DNA of 64,000 bases from Pseudomonadota bacterium (GCA_026388255.1 JAPLKC010000080.1:1-64000), one strand, 5' to 3'. Shown: positions 1-9,669, counted from the stretch's first letter. Translations and numbers: made by a program. The notes: generated by a model from the sequence alone, not told the origin.

Positions 1-2
1 GT

Positions 3-128
3 GATGCTCTCTGCGAAGCCATTATGGAAGCAGGGGAACTGCTTACAAAACATTTTCCTGCCATTGCCGGAGATGTTGATGAATTACCCGATGATGTCAT
101 GTTTGATTCGGGAAGAGAAACAGAATAA
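3..128 (+). CDS. C-terminal end of an unidentified protein (partial)
   Basis: An open frame enters from the left edge and ends at TAA 126-128, giving the last 41 residues of a protein that begins outside the window. The stretch is acidic and looks like real protein (ALCEAIMEAGELL near its start, DVDELPDDVMFD near its end). I do not recognise the family. The neighbouring minus-strand gene converges on it with a 14-bp gap. Confidence 0.5.
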   Translation, partial: DALCEAIMEAGELLTKHFPAIAGDVDELPDDVMFDSGRETE

Positions 129-142
129 ACAATTGGTTTTAA

Positions 143-571
143 CTAAGGCAGTGGCTTCCAGTTAATGCGCGAAAGCATAAATCGGTTATATATAACCCCC
201 ACAAACACTTTACCCTCGAACCAGCATTCAATGTGCGTGTGCCACGGGTTGTAGGGTATCAGAAGGGACGTCCTGCCGTTCTCTTTTTTCAGAAATTTTG
301 CGGTGGTCTCCCAGAGACTCTTTTCTGTATACCATTTAGGAAAATCAGACGTTAGGTAGGCTATATCGGCTTCTTCCAGGTTTTTAATCTGTTTTATCAC
401 GAGAACGGCATCATAACTGCCTTTTACCTGTGGGCTTGTCCATGTGCCCCACCATTTACCTGTTTTCCCGAAAAATGATTTAATTTTTTCCGGGGTGTTT
501 ACAGGAGGGTATTCGATATGCATGTCATCGGGGATAGTTATGCAGGACGGGACCTGAGCTGGATCGAACAT
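143..571 (-). CDS. hypothetical protein, 142 aa
   Basis: Unrecognised protein of 142 residues, rich in Trp and aromatic residues (KWWGTWTS around residue 40, NPWHTHIECWF near 110), which suggests a compact globular or beta-rich domain. The ATG at 571 is the only usable start because an in-frame stop lies six codons upstream. There is no clear Shine-Dalgarno; instead a TATAAT-like hexamer lies about 10 bp before the ATG, so the transcript could be nearly leaderless or the gene could be the rest of a longer broken one. No signal peptide or membrane segment is seen. Function not assigned. Confidence 0.45.
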   Translation of the reverse strand: MFDPAQVPSCITIPDDMHIEYPPVNTPEKIKSFFGKTGKWWGTWTSPQVKGSYDAVLVIKQIKNLEEADIAYLTSDFPKWYTEKSLWETTAKFLKKENGRTSLLIPYNPWHTHIECWFEGKVFVGVIYNRFMLSRINWKPLP

Positions 572-885
572 ACGTGGCGTATTATATCAGGGCGCCAAGC
601 CAAAACTCAAGAGATTAAGAATCCGGGGTTTACTGAGTTTTCTCGTTCGATACGGCCGGAACATTGTTTTGCTCCATGCTCCCTGCGCGGTTTTTGCCCT
701 GGACACACCGTTACTTACTGGTAATCCCCGGAATTATTAATTCTTAAATGTTGTATATTTCTAATTGCAATTAACAGCCCTTGAGATATAATCAAATATA
801 AGGATAAGAGGAAAGAACAATATGATATCTAATCATGCCGGTGCAAGTATTAAGGAGACGTTGATTTATTAGAAAAGGATTGACG

Positions 886-3800
886 ATGAACATAAGACAC
901 ATACTTCTTGTTTTTACTTTCTTTATTGTTATGTGCGGTTTGCTCTTCACATCTTTTTATGAAAAAGCCAAGCAGGAATCAATCAAAAACCTGAATACCG
1001 AGCAGTTGCTTTATGCCAGACAGGCAACCCGGGGAATCGAAGATTTTTTTACAAGCTGGACAACAACCCTGACCGTACTCTCTGAAACGAGCCATATCAA
1101 AAATATGGATAAGACGGGCAAGGATAATATTGAAACCCTCTACAAGGCAAATAGTGAACTCATTAGAGCTATTACGAGGGTAGATGCAAGCGGCAGGATT
1201 ATTTACACGTTCCCTTATGACCGAAATGCCATCGGCAGGGACATCTCTTCCCAGAAGCATGTTCGCGAGATCCGGCATACCCATAAACCTGTCATCAGTG
1301 ATGTATTCTCTACAGTGCAAGGGTATAGTGCTATTGCTGTTCAGGTGCCTGTCTTTAAGGATAAGACCTATCAGGGCACAATCGGCATAAATGTGAATTT
1401 TCAATCAATGGCAAAACGATACCTCGAAGTCATAAGGATCGGTAAGACAGGATATGCCTGGGTAATAAGCAGGGATGGAACAGAACTCTTCTGTCCCATA
1501 CCCGGTCACGTAGGAAATTCGGTCTTCGAGAACTGCAAGGATTTTCCCTCCATCCTGGCTATGGCTCAGGATATGCTCAAAAGACATGAGGGCGCCACCG
1601 TATATACCTTTGATAAGATTCGAGGAGAGACGGTGGATATTGTAAAGAAACATGCCGTATACATGCCCATAACCATTGGTAATACTTTTTGGTCTATTGT
1701 TGTCGCCTCATCAGAAGATGAGGTTCTGTCTTCCCTGGATGGTTTCCGGAACAGGCTCATTATCATTATCGGATTTCTATTGCTGGGTGGTGTTCTGTTT
1801 TCTCACTATGGGTTAAAGGCCTGGTTCATCATACGGGAAGAGGAAAAGCGCCGTCGTGCGGAGGAGGCGCTCCGGGAGAGCGAAGCCAAGTTTCGCAAGG
1901 AACAGAGATTCAGCCAGTTACTTCTCGACACCTCACCTGCATTAATCGTGGCTATTGGCTTTGACGGGAAGACCCTGATGATGAACCAGGCGCTATTGGA
2001 TGCCCTCGAATATACTAAAGAGGAAGTTACAGGAGTCGACTACCTGAACACTTTTGTGCCAGAAGAAGACCGCGAAATGCTCGCCCTGGTCTTTCAGCAG
2101 ATTATTAATGAAGGCAAAGCAACAGTCAATGAAAACCGGATCAAAAGCAAATCCGGCAGGACATATCTTGTTGAATGGTATGGCCGGACCGTGGTTCGCA
2201 AAGAAGGTGATTTTGATTTTTTCGTGGGAGTAGGCATTGACATCACCGGACGCAAACGGGCAGAGTTAGAACTCCATATTAAAGACCGTGCCATTGCTTC
2301 ATCGTTCAATGCAGTTGTGATATCGGACCTCAATGGTAACATAACATATGTGAATGATGCTTTTTTGCGTATGTGGGGATACACAAATCAAGAAGCACTT
2401 AATATTAATGTTGCTGATCTCGACTCTGATAAAGACGAAATAATTCACATAATTGATGCTATCAAAGGAAAAGGCTTTAGTCTTGGCGAATCTGTTGCAA
2501 TACGAAATGATGGGTCTCTTTTTAACATCCAATATTCTGCCAGCCTTGTTACCGGTTCTTCGGGTGAACCGATTGCGATGTTATCTACTTTTGTTGATAT
2601 CACCGAACAAAAACAGGCCGAGAATGTGCTACGATGGAAAACGGCCTTACTCGAAGCGCAGGTGAACACATCTATCGATGGTATACTTGTGGTAGATGAG
2701 AATCAGAGAAGGATCGTTATTAACCGTCGAATCGCCGATTTGTGGAGTGTCCCACAGTATATTCTGGATGATGAGGATGACGCAGTTCTGCTTAAATATG
2801 TTGTAGGCCTGGTCAGGCATCCTGAGCAATTCATTGAGAAGGTCAAGCACCTTTACGAGCACCCATACGAGACCAGCCGTGACGAGATTGAATTTAAAAG
2901 CGGTATGGTTTTGGACCGATACTCGGCTCCTGTTCTGGGCGAGGACGGATACCACTATGGGAGGATATGGACGTTCCACGACATTACCGGGCGCAAGCAA
3001 GCCGAGGAGGAGCGGCAAAAGCTACGGGAGCGCTTGCAAAATGCAGATAAAATGGAGGCCATTGGCACCCTTGCCGGCGGAATCGCCCACGACTTCAACA
3101 ATCTGCTCATGGGGATTCAGGGCTATGCTTCTCTAACATTGCTGGACCTCGATCCCTCCCATCCCCATTATGAGAGACTCAAACGGATTGAGGAACAGGT
3201 GCAAAGCGGAGCAGATTTAACGAAGCAGTTGCTGGGGTTTGCCCGTGGGGGAAAATATGAGGTGAAACCCGCCGATATGAACGACATTCTTGAAAATACC
3301 TCTTCCATGTTCGGGAGAACCAAAAAGGAAATCTCCATCCATCGGAAATACGGGAAAAATCTCCGGACCGTGGAGGTTGACCGGGGACAAATGGAGCAGG
3401 TATTTATGAATCTGTATGTGAATGCCTGGCAGGCCATGCCCGGTGGCGGGGAAATATATCTGGAGACTGAGAATGTTCTCCTGGATGATGAACAGGCAAT
3501 TTACTATTCTGTCAAGCCTGGACAATATATCAAGATATCCATGACCGATACCGGTACAGGGATGGACGAGAAGACGAAGGAGCGGATTTTTGATCCCTTT
3601 TTCACGACAAAAGAAATGGGAAGAGGGACAGGCCTGGGACTGGCAACGGTCTATGGGATTATCAAGGGTCACGGGGGCATAATAAACGTCTACAGTAAAC
3701 CAGGGCACGGGGCTACATTCAATATCTATCTGCCCGTTTCGGAGAAGGAAGTAGTTAAGGAAAGGACAGCAACCGGGACAATCAAAAGAGGCACGGAAAC

Positions 3801-4155
3801 GATCCTTATGGTGGATGATGAAAATATGGTTCTGGAAGTTAGCCGGGCGCTTCTGGAGTCCTTGGGGTACCGGGTCTATACGGCCGTGAGCGGTAAGGAG
3901 GCGATTGCTGTTTACATGGAAAAGAGAAACGAAATTAACATGGTCCTTCTGGACATGATTATGCCGGGAATATCCGGAGGAGAAACCTTCGACCGTCTCA
4001 AGGAGATCAACCCTGATATAAAGGTTGTTCTTTCCAGTGGTTACAGCATCAACGATCAGGCCCAGGAAATTCTGGACCGCGGCTGCAACGGATTCCTCCA
4101 AAAACCCTTTCGTATTGAAATACTGTCCGACAAGATCAGGGAGATGCTGGACTGA
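886..4155 (+). CDS. membrane-bound hybrid sensor histidine kinase (dCache-PAS-PAS-PAS-HisKA-HATPase-REC)
   Basis: Large two-component sensor, 1089 aa. A TM helix (about residues 5-25) and a second near 290-310 bracket a periplasmic dCache-like ligand-binding domain. Three PAS domains follow (about 340-460, 465-585, 590-710). The HisKA H-box GGIAHDFNN holds the phospho-accepting His at residue 735. The HATPase carries N-box [10 protein letters not shown] and G-boxes DTGTGMD and GTGLGLA. A C-terminal receiver has its phospho-acceptor Asp at about 1023 (LLDMIMPG). The ATG at 886 is chosen over the TTG at 880 because AAGG (875-878) is correctly spaced only for 886. No separate response regulator is adjacent, so phosphotransfer probably goes through a distant partner. 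Ligand unknown. Confidence 0.93.
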   Translation: MNIRHILLVFTFFIVMCGLLFTSFYEKAKQESIKNLNTEQLLYARQATRGIEDFFTSWTTTLTVLSETSHIKNMDKTGKDNIETLYKANSELIRAITRVDASGRIIYTFPYDRNAIGRDISSQKHVREIRHTHKPVISDVFSTVQGYSAIAVQVPVFKDKTYQGTIGINVNFQSMAKRYLEVIRIGKTGYAWVISRDGTELFCPIPGHVGNSVFENCKDFPSILAMAQDMLKRHEGATVYTFDKIRGETVDIVKKHAVYMPITIGNTFWSIVVASSEDEVLSSLDGFRNRLIIIIGFLLLGGVLFSHYGLKAWFIIREEEKRRRAEEALRESEAKFRKEQRFSQLLLDTSPALIVAIGFDGKTLMMNQALLDALEYTKEEVTGVDYLNTFVPEEDREMLALVFQQIINEGKATVNENRIKSKSGRTYLVEWYGRTVVRKEGDFDFFVGVGIDITGRKRAELELHIKDRAIASSFNAVVISDLNGNITYVNDAFLRMWGYTNQEALNINVADLDSDKDEIIHIIDAIKGKGFSLGESVAIRNDGSLFNIQYSASLVTGSSGEPIAMLSTFVDITEQKQAENVLRWKTALLEAQVNTSIDGILVVDENQRRIVINRRIADLWSVPQYILDDEDDAVLLKYVVGLVRHPEQFIEKVKHLYEHPYETSRDEIEFKSGMVLDRYSAPVLGEDGYHYGRIWTFHDITGRKQAEEERQKLRERLQNADKMEAIGTLAGGIAHDFNNLLMGIQGYASLTLLDLDPSHPHYERLKRIEEQVQSGADLTKQLLGFARGGKYEVKPADMNDILENTSSMFGRTKKEISIHRKYGKNLRTVEVDRGQMEQVFMNLYVNAWQAMPGGGEIYLETENVLLDDEQAIYYSVKPGQYIKISMTDTGTGMDEKTKERIFDPFFTTKEMGRGTGLGLATVYGIIKGHGGIINVYSKPGHGATFNIYLPVSEKEVVKERTATGTIKRGTETILMVDDENMVLEVSRALLESLGYRVYTAVSGKEAIAVYMEKRNEINMVLLDMIMPGISGGETFDRLKEINPDIKVVLSSGYSINDQAQEILDRGCNGFLQKPFRIEILSDKIREMLD

Positions 4156-4180
4156 AATGGAGTGATTTGTTTTAAGATGA

Positions 4181-4822
4181 TTATCTGCTGAAAGGAAGCG
4201 GTTGATTAACACGCTTGTTTTCGGACTCTTCGACGTTGTAGACCGTAACAATGTTAATCATATCTGTAATATTTGAACCATATCGCCGGGCAATGGACAG
4301 AGCAGCAGCCTTCTCTCTTTCACTTTTCACATAACCATTCAAAAGAATTCCATTATTTATCAATTCCGATGCCCACACGCTCAGACCGTATGAGTTGAAT
4401 TCACGGTTGAGCTTATCAAAATCAACTATCTGTGGCGGTTTTTTTGCTATTGTATTTGGAGCAATAGTCGTTACAGGCAATTTTGGTTTTCCGGGAAGCT
4501 CCTTCTTCTCTCTGACAATCTCTCTTTTATGCTCTTTTGTAATCTCTTTTTCATTGTCCTTTGTTTTTGTCTCTTCTTTAACCTCATACGCATCTTGCTT
4601 CAGTGTTTCAACGGGTTTTGTCGGCAGCAGTTCAGCGAGTTTTGGCGCTGGCAGCTCAACCTTCTTTTGCGGAGGTTTTGGAGGTCCAGGAACTTTTTTA
4701 TTGAAGAAAAATACAAAAAATACAACGAAAATAACGACAATTACAAGAGGGCCTGCAAGTAATTTCCAATTTCTCATCATAATAATATTATCGCAATTTT
4801 CAGCGTATACATTAACCCACAT
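4181..4822 (-). CDS. BON-domain protein with N-terminal membrane anchor
   Basis: Protein of up to 213 aa. An N-terminal hydrophobic helix (LLAGPLVIVVIFVVFFVFFF, about residues 21-40) is followed by a long Lys/Glu/Pro-rich linker (about 45-135) and a C-terminal BON domain (about 140-205; GILLNGYVKSEREKAAA and the VYNVE ending are typical). BON domains usually bind membranes or scaffold envelope proteins. The predicted topology puts the domain in the periplasm. The start is uncertain: an internal ATG pair at about 4777-4780 just before the TM helix is as plausible as 4822, and neither has a strong Shine-Dalgarno. It converges on the upstream hybrid kinase with a 25-bp gap. Confidence 0.75.
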   Translation of the reverse strand: MWVNVYAENCDNIIMMRNWKLLAGPLVIVVIFVVFFVFFFNKKVPGPPKPPQKKVELPAPKLAELLPTKPVETLKQDAYEVKEETKTKDNEKEITKEHKREIVREKKELPGKPKLPVTTIAPNTIAKKPPQIVDFDKLNREFNSYGLSVWASELINNGILLNGYVKSEREKAAALSIARRYGSNITDMINIVTVYNVEESENKRVNQPLPFSR

Positions 4823-4911
4823 TTTCCATTAGGATAAGTATCGGTCTCGGGCTGTCCCCGGCAAGTGTGACGATGAGTTAACGAAGTTATATGATTGAAG
4901 GCGAATTGATA

Positions 4912-5340
4912 TTATATGTTGTATACTTCTTTTCCGACGGTGTGAACCCAATTCTGTTTTAATACTTTCTGTGCTTCCTCTGTATTATCTACCCCGAGTA
5001 TCACGATTGCGCTGTTGCTTAGCCTTCCAAGATGGGGGTACAGGTAGTGGACATTTATACCTGCATTTTTTAACGGTTTAAGTACCGCATTCAATCCTCC
5101 TGCATGATCAGGGGTCTCAACAGCGAGGACATCCGTTTCCTTCGGGGAATACCCGTTAGCTTTTAAAATGTTCTTTGCTTTTGTCGGGTCATCAACAACA
5201 AAACGGACCGTGCTGATATCCGAAGTATCGGCAACGGATATGGCGCGGATATTCACACCTTCCCGACCAAGAATCTCGCTTACGGCTGACAATGCGCCAG
5301 GTGTATTTTCAAGGCTGATTGATATCTGTTTGATGACCAT
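4912..5340 (-). CDS. tandem ACT-domain protein
   Basis: 142 aa made of two ACT folds (about residues 1-68 and 70-140). The first opens with KQISISLENTPGALSAV and a second ligand-loop-like segment is DHAGGLNAVLKPL. ACT domains bind amino acids as regulatory ligands. This stand-alone form is commonly found behind 2-oxoacid:ferredoxin oxidoreductase or phenylacetate-CoA ligase genes, as here, where it is the last gene of the operon 63 bp after the gamma subunit. It probably senses a branched-chain or aromatic amino acid linked to the oxidoreductase substrate; that link is inference. The start ATG at 5340 follows an AGGAG-type site. Confidence 0.85.
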   Translation of the reverse strand: MVIKQISISLENTPGALSAVSEILGREGVNIRAISVADTSDISTVRFVVDDPTKAKNILKANGYSPKETDVLAVETPDHAGGLNAVLKPLKNAGINVHYLYPHLGRLSNSAIVILGVDNTEEAQKVLKQNWVHTVGKEVYNI

Positions 5341-5403
5341 TTTTCTACTCCTTTATATAGCCTGTCAGAAGCTAAGGCTTCCCCTGCCTCTTAAGCCGGG
5401 CAG

Positions 5404-5943
5404 TTACTCATTCACATAGTTAAAACCAAGATCGAGAGCTTCCTTGTTCATCTTTATCAGTTTTGACTTTCCCTCCCCAAGTATTTCGGAGAGATATTTT
5501 ATCACAAACTCAAAGGAAATAATATCACTTGCCCTTATAAATGCACCCAGCATAATCATATTGGCAACCTTTATTGTTCCGAGCTTTTCTGCAAGCTCAC
5601 TTGTCGGTATGTTTAAAACCTCAATATCTCTTCTGGCAGCCGATGTATCCACAATCGAAGAATTCGCGCAGAGAAGGCCGCCTGACTGAAGGATGCTCTG
5701 AAAACGCGCGAATGAAGGCTGGTTCATGGCAACAACAAAATCCGGTTCCGATGCAACCGGCGAGGCAATTTCTTCATCAGACACCACAACCGTACAATTC
5801 GCAGTCCCGCCTCGTACCTCTACGCCGTAGGAGGGCAGGTATGTAACATATTTGCCTTCAAACATCGCCGCGTTCGCAAGGGTAAAACCCATAGAGAGTA
5901 CGCCCTGGCCACCGAATCCCGAAAAAATCGTTCTTATCAGCAT
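5404..5943 (-). CDS. 2-oxoacid:ferredoxin oxidoreductase, gamma subunit
   Basis: 179 aa, usual size for the gamma domain of the pyruvate/2-oxoacid:ferredoxin oxidoreductase superfamily. It starts with the family signature GFGGQGVLSMGFTLANAA, then the conserved YLPSYGVEVRGGTANC segment and FVVAMNQPSFARF. The gamma subunit completes the CoA-binding part of the complex that oxidatively decarboxylates 2-oxoacids to acyl-CoA, CO2 and reduced ferredoxin. Its start overlaps the beta-subunit stop by 7 bp, so the genes are translationally coupled. Substrate cannot be fixed from sequence; the subunit order resembles 2-oxoisovalerate (VOR) or 2-oxoglutarate (KOR) enzymes. Confidence 0.93.
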   Translation of the reverse strand: MLIRTIFSGFGGQGVLSMGFTLANAAMFEGKYVTYLPSYGVEVRGGTANCTVVVSDEEIASPVASEPDFVVAMNQPSFARFQSILQSGGLLCANSSIVDTSAARRDIEVLNIPTSELAEKLGTIKVANMIMLGAFIRASDIISFEFVIKYLSEILGEGKSKLIKMNKEALDLGFNYVNE

Positions 5944-6677
5944 GGCACCTCTTTAATAACACCCAAGGGGAATTGCTTGCTCATTACTTCATCAATCCAC
6001 TTACAAGATTCAACAGGACTCATCTTCCAGTTTGTCGGACATGGGGAAAGTATTTCAACAAGCGAAAAGCCTGTACCCTTTAACTGATGCTGAAATGCCT
6101 TCGCAATGGCCTTTTTCGCTTTAATGATTGCCGAAGGCTTATTTACTGCTACACGTTCAAGATAAGACGTGCCTTCAAGAAGCGCAAAAACCTCACAGAT
6201 CTTTACCGGATGTCCTGCCAGACGTGAATCCCTCCCCAAAGGAGTTGTTGTTGTTACCTGTTTATGCAGGGTTGTCGGCGCCATCTGTCCTCCGGTCATA
6301 CCGTAAACGCCATTATTCACGAAAATCACCGTAATCAGCTCGCCCCTGTTCGCAGCATGAAAACCTTCAGCGGTTCCGATAGCAGCAAGATCGCCATCTC
6401 CCTGATATGAGAAAACGAGATTCTCAGGCCTTGTCCTTTTTATGCCGGTTGCAACGGCAGCGCCCCTGCCGTGAGCAGATTCAAGTGTATCTATATCAAA
6501 ATAATTATAGAGGAGCATGCCGCATCCGGCAGGCGCAACACATATGATTGTGTCCCTGAGTTCCATCTCATCCACTATCTCGGCAATAAGACGATTTATT
6601 ATGCCGTGACCACATCCGGGACAGTAGTGAAAATGGGCTTCTTTGAGAGATTTCGGGCGGGTGTAGACCGGTTTCAC
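5937..6677 (-). CDS. 2-oxoacid:ferredoxin oxidoreductase, TPP-binding beta subunit
   Basis: 246 aa thiamine-diphosphate subunit. The N-terminal HYCPGCGHG supplies cysteines for an iron-sulfur cluster and the substrate channel. GDGDLAAIGTAEGFHAANR, then NNGVYGMTGGQ, is the TPP/Mg-binding motif of the family. It catalyses the decarboxylation half-reaction, and electrons leave through the ferredoxin-type delta subunit encoded first in the operon. It abuts the alpha subunit by a single shared base position (6677) and overlaps the gamma subunit. The absence of a fused ferredoxin domain fits the archaeal-style four-subunit enzymes. Confidence 0.94.
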   Translation of the reverse strand: MKPVYTRPKSLKEAHFHYCPGCGHGIINRLIAEIVDEMELRDTIICVAPAGCGMLLYNYFDIDTLESAHGRGAAVATGIKRTRPENLVFSYQGDGDLAAIGTAEGFHAANRGELITVIFVNNGVYGMTGGQMAPTTLHKQVTTTTPLGRDSRLAGHPVKICEVFALLEGTSYLERVAVNKPSAIIKAKKAIAKAFQHQLKGTGFSLVEILSPCPTNWKMSPVESCKWIDEVMSKQFPLGVIKEVPC

Positions 6678-7747
6678 TATTTTTTCCTCCGGTGTGCTGC
6701 CTGATAACAGTGGCGTGATACGATGCGGGATAACTCAACAGGTGTGGGAATAACGCCGCCGGGCCTGCCGTAAAAGTGAATATGTCCTTTGCCGTTTAAA
6801 GCAAGCTTTACATCTTCTATCAATTGACCGGTGCTCATTTCAAAAACGAAAAAATCATTGACCTGTTGCGCTGCTTCCTGAATAACCTTCATTGGGAAGG
6901 GCCAGACCGTTATAGGGCGGATCATGCCGACCTTCAGGTTCTCCTGGCGGAGTCTCTTAATCGCTCCTTTTGCAATCCGCGCCGCAATACCATAAGCAAT
7001 AATTATCATCTCTGCATCATCAATGAGAAATGTTTCATACCGGACCTCGTTTTGCTCCATGCGCTGATATTTGCGGAAGAGCTTCCAGTTATGCTCTTCT
7101 TCTTCCTTTGTATCAAAAAGGAGTGAGCGGATCATCCTCGAAGGTCTTCCTTTCGCGCCTGTCAGGATATAATCCTTCGGATAATCCTTCTTCGGTTTGA
7201 TATTGTCAAAATTTACCGGTTCCATCATCTGACCGAGCATGCCGTCGCCTAGTATAATCACAGGGTTCCTGTATTCATCGGCAAGATCAAAAGCAACGGG
7301 AACTAAATCGGCAAGTTCCTGCACTGAAGCCGGTGCGAGAACAATTGTCTTATAATCTCCGTGACCGCCGCCGCGGGTAGCCTGTAAATAGTCTGATTGA
7401 GCCGGAGATATATTGCCCATGCCCGGGCCCCCTCTCACCATATTAACAATTACTGCCGGAAGTTCGTCTGCGGCAAGATAGGAGATGCCTTCCTGCTTTA
7501 GACTGATGCCGGGGCTGCTTGATGATGTCATTGCGCGCGCGCCTGCCACGCTTGCCCCCAGGACCATGTTGATTGCAGCAATCTCACTCTCGGATTGGAT
7601 AAAAACCCCGCCTGTTTCAGGAACTCTCTTTGCCATATGTTCTGTAAGTTCGTTCTGGGGGGTTATGGGATAACCGAAGTAACAGTTGCATCCCGCGAGT
7701 ACCGCTGCCTCTCCGAGTGCGGCATTGCCGCTCATCAGCTTTCTCAA
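6677..7747 (-). CDS. vorB: 2-oxoacid:ferredoxin oxidoreductase, alpha subunit (VorB-like)
   Basis: 356 aa, the pyrimidine-binding/transketolase-C subunit. It opens with SGNAALGEAAVLAGCNCYFGYPITPQ, the canonical start of this subunit, followed by IQSESEIAAINMVLGASVAGARAMTSSSSPG and the C-terminal domain VGMIRPITVWPFP. This sequence type is usually called VorB (3-methyl-2-oxobutanoate dehydrogenase), but 2-oxoglutarate and indolepyruvate relatives are close, so the substrate is inferred. The 4-bp overlap with the ferredoxin gene and tight coupling to beta mark one operon transcribed leftward from the promoter near 8014-8043. Confidence 0.92.
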   Translation of the reverse strand: MRKLMSGNAALGEAAVLAGCNCYFGYPITPQNELTEHMAKRVPETGGVFIQSESEIAAINMVLGASVAGARAMTSSSSPGISLKQEGISYLAADELPAVIVNMVRGGPGMGNISPAQSDYLQATRGGGHGDYKTIVLAPASVQELADLVPVAFDLADEYRNPVIILGDGMLGQMMEPVNFDNIKPKKDYPKDYILTGAKGRPSRMIRSLLFDTKEEEEHNWKLFRKYQRMEQNEVRYETFLIDDAEMIIIAYGIAARIAKGAIKRLRQENLKVGMIRPITVWPFPMKVIQEAAQQVNDFFVFEMSTGQLIEDVKLALNGKGHIHFYGRPGGVIPTPVELSRIVSRHCYQAAHRRKK

Positions 7748-7953
7748 CTTTTATACACCTCAATAGCCGTTTCCGGACACATGACCGCACAGGTAGCACA
7801 GCCCGTGCACTCCTTTATTGCCTCAAAAGAGGCAACAAAATATCCTTTAGCATTAAGTGTATTCGAGAGGATTATGGCCTGCTTGGGACAAAACTCCATA
7901 CAGAGCAAGCATCCCTTGCAGCGTTCCTGATCAATATTTATATAAGCCTTCAT
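7744..7953 (-). CDS. 2-oxoacid:ferredoxin oxidoreductase, delta subunit (2x[4Fe-4S] ferredoxin)
   Basis: 69 aa with two CxxCxxCxxxCP cluster motifs: CKGCLLCMEFCP (about residues 13-24) and CTGCATCAVMCP (about 50-61). As the delta subunit it passes electrons from the TPP centre to free ferredoxin. It is the first gene of the oxidoreductase operon, and the next gene starts inside its stop (ATGA-type overlap, 7744-7747). About 55 bp of leader separates its ATG from the predicted transcription start. Confidence 0.93.
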   Translation of the reverse strand: MKAYINIDQERCKGCLLCMEFCPKQAIILSNTLNAKGYFVASFEAIKECTGCATCAVMCPETAIEVYKS

Positions 7954-8013
7954 TTATAAGCAACTACCTTAAACATTTAAAGTTTTGTCGGACTCTTATC
8001 AGTTAAACGTTTT

Positions 8014-8043
8014 AGAATAGCCCACGAAGGCAGCGCTTGTCAA
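8014..8043 (-). promoter_or_regulatory. sigma70-like promoter of the 2-oxoacid oxidoreductase operon
   Basis: Read on the minus strand: TTGACA (8043-8038), an 18-bp spacer, then TATTCT (8019-8014), placed to start transcription about 55 bp before the ferredoxin ATG. The -35 and the next seven bases read TTGACAAGCGCTG, identical to the promoter in front of dsrA. Confidence 0.6.
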
Positions 8044-8095
8044 CTTTTTTAGAATTTCCTCATGGTTTTCTCTTTGCCGGTCAGCGGCATGTTCG

Positions 8096-8245
8096 GGAAT
8101 TCTGATCTGCGGCGGTCTGCTTCGCCTTGCGATCCTACGACGTACATACAGAATTGTTTTCAAAATTCAGGCTAACGAGATTCTCATTCTCGGGATCATT
8201 CATCGAAAAGATGTCTACGGAATTGTTGAGAAACATAGAAAATAA
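8096..8245 (+). pseudogene. remnant of a RelE/ParE-type toxin gene (C-terminal half)
   Basis: One frame reads ILRRTYRIVFKIQANEILI then LGIIHRKDVYGIVEKHRK before TAA 8243-8245. This is the usual end of ParE/RelE toxins (R-x-Y-R-I-V-x-K ... I-x-G-I-x-H-x-R-K-D). The upstream part is out of frame and no start or antitoxin gene is present, so I read it as a decayed fragment. It overlaps nothing coding and lies just upstream of the oxidoreductase promoter. Confidence 0.5.
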
Positions 8246-8715
8246 TATATCAGTTCCATATGCATGAACAATTCCAAAGTTGCAGACAAAAATTGCCTTG
8301 CATTTTTATGAAGTTTGGAGGAAAAGGTTTCTATTTGACGAAGGCAAACAATATGGAAAGAAAAAGGGGCAACACGATAGGAAGTATTTCTTTTTGGCGG
8401 GGGAAGGATATTTATTTTTTAAAGAACGTCTCCTTGGTTTTTCTAACAGTGCGAAAAATCAATAAGAAAATTAACTAAATCAATTGCATGTTATTGATTT
8501 TCGAGTGAAAATGCGGGTAACCACCGACACCGTAAGGATGGCACCGACTGTTTGTAAGTAAATGGCCTATAGCGAATTCATCAACATGCCGATATTCAAA
8601 TTTATATTACGTTGCTATAATTATCATAAAGGGAGCCTTTGCACAAAGGCCGCCTGGCAAGACATGATGAGGGGCATATACGACAATCCTGAGAAGGGCT
8701 CCTTATACGACACTT
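8246..8715. other. 470-bp intergenic stretch, no gene recognised
   Basis: AT-rich sequence between the toxin remnant and the enoyl-CoA hydratase-like gene. Short overlapping frames at 8260-8478 have no Shine-Dalgarno, compete with each other and show no recognisable motif, so they are not called. No clear terminator or operator is seen. Confidence 0.5.
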
Positions 8716-9495
8716 TTACTTCTTGCCCCGCTTCTTGAACGGGTTCTGGATCGGTTTCGAGCCGAGACAGAGTACCTGGTTCCTGTTTTCCAGGTAAAGC
8801 GCCGCCTCCAGACTGGCCGAGATATTCTGATTGATCGCCTCTTTGGTCATCTGTAAACCTAGGACCGATTTGGTGACCATCCTGTCCGCCAACTCCCGGG
8901 CTTTCTCCATGACCTGCCCCTCGGGCACAATATAATTCACCAGGCCGTAACGGTAGGCGGTGTCGGCATCCATCGTCTCACCGGTTAGAAGGTATTCGGC
9001 GGCGATTCCGAGAGGTACCTGACGAGGAAAGTGGAAACTGCTGCCCATATCAGCGGCTGTCAATCCGATATTTATATAGGCGGCAAGGAATTTGGCCGTC
9101 GGGTCGGCAACCCTGATGTCACATGCCAGCGCGAAGCTGAATCCTCCGCCTGCAGCCCATCCATGTATGGCACCGACAATCGGTTGCGGGGCGCGCCGCA
9201 TCATAAGGATTACCTCCGAGATCTGGTTCTGGAAGGTGTAGAGTTCCTCTACATTCTGTTTGTAGAATGGGCGGTACTCGTCATCCATCTCGTAGATATC
9301 CGAACCGGAGCAGAAGGCCTTTCCTTTACCGGTCATAATCACAACACGGCACTCGTCCTGATTATTTTGACGTTCGCGCCAAAAATGGAGCAGCTCCTGC
9401 CGCATTTTTTTCGTGTGGGCGTTCAGTTTTCCGGGAACGTCTAGCGTCAGTGTGCCGATTGTTCCGTCCAGGTCAAAATGAAGCGTATCGTACAT
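8716..9495 (-). CDS. enoyl-CoA hydratase/isomerase-fold protein lacking both hydratase glutamates
   Basis: 259 aa, full length for a crotonase-family enzyme. The oxyanion-hole segments are present: KAFCSGSDIYEM (about 59-70) and GWAAGGGFSFALACDI (112-127). Aligned without gaps to the rat mitochondrial hydratase motif GGGCEL...GQPE, the two catalytic Glu (144 and 164 there) correspond to Ser120 and Tyr140 here. So the CoA-binding fold looks intact, but ordinary water addition to a 2-enoyl-CoA is unlikely; another crotonase chemistry (isomerase, hydrolase, ring or halide chemistry) is possible. GGAGG 8 bp upstream supports the ATG at 9495. It stands alone, divergent from an IclR regulator that may control it. 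Confidence 0.85.
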   Translation of the reverse strand: MYDTLHFDLDGTIGTLTLDVPGKLNAHTKKMRQELLHFWRERQNNQDECRVVIMTGKGKAFCSGSDIYEMDDEYRPFYKQNVEELYTFQNQISEVILMMRRAPQPIVGAIHGWAAGGGFSFALACDIRVADPTAKFLAAYINIGLTAADMGSSFHFPRQVPLGIAAEYLLTGETMDADTAYRYGLVNYIVPEGQVMEKARELADRMVTKSVLGLQMTKEAINQNISASLEAALYLENRNQVLCLGSKPIQNPFKKRGKK

Positions 9496-9669
9496 TAGTG
9501 AGCCTCCTTCAATTAAGACATATTTCGTTCGTTAATCCTGCATCTGGGTCGGTAGTTAGCCGCAGATTCACCCATGTAAAAGCAATCTTTTTATTGGATT
9601 ATCACTTGTAGCCGTGCATTTCAAGAAAAATCTTGCTATACAATACCGCCCTTATAGCCTAAACTATTG

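Noticed and set aside
3217-4251. 344-codon open frame on the minus strand opposite the first hybrid kinase
   Set aside because: It is the antisense shadow of HisKA/HATPase/REC coding sequence, shows no domain of its own and lacks a ribosome site.
8260-8478. Two overlapping plus-strand frames of 61-72 codons
   Set aside because: They compete with each other, have no Shine-Dalgarno and no recognisable motif.
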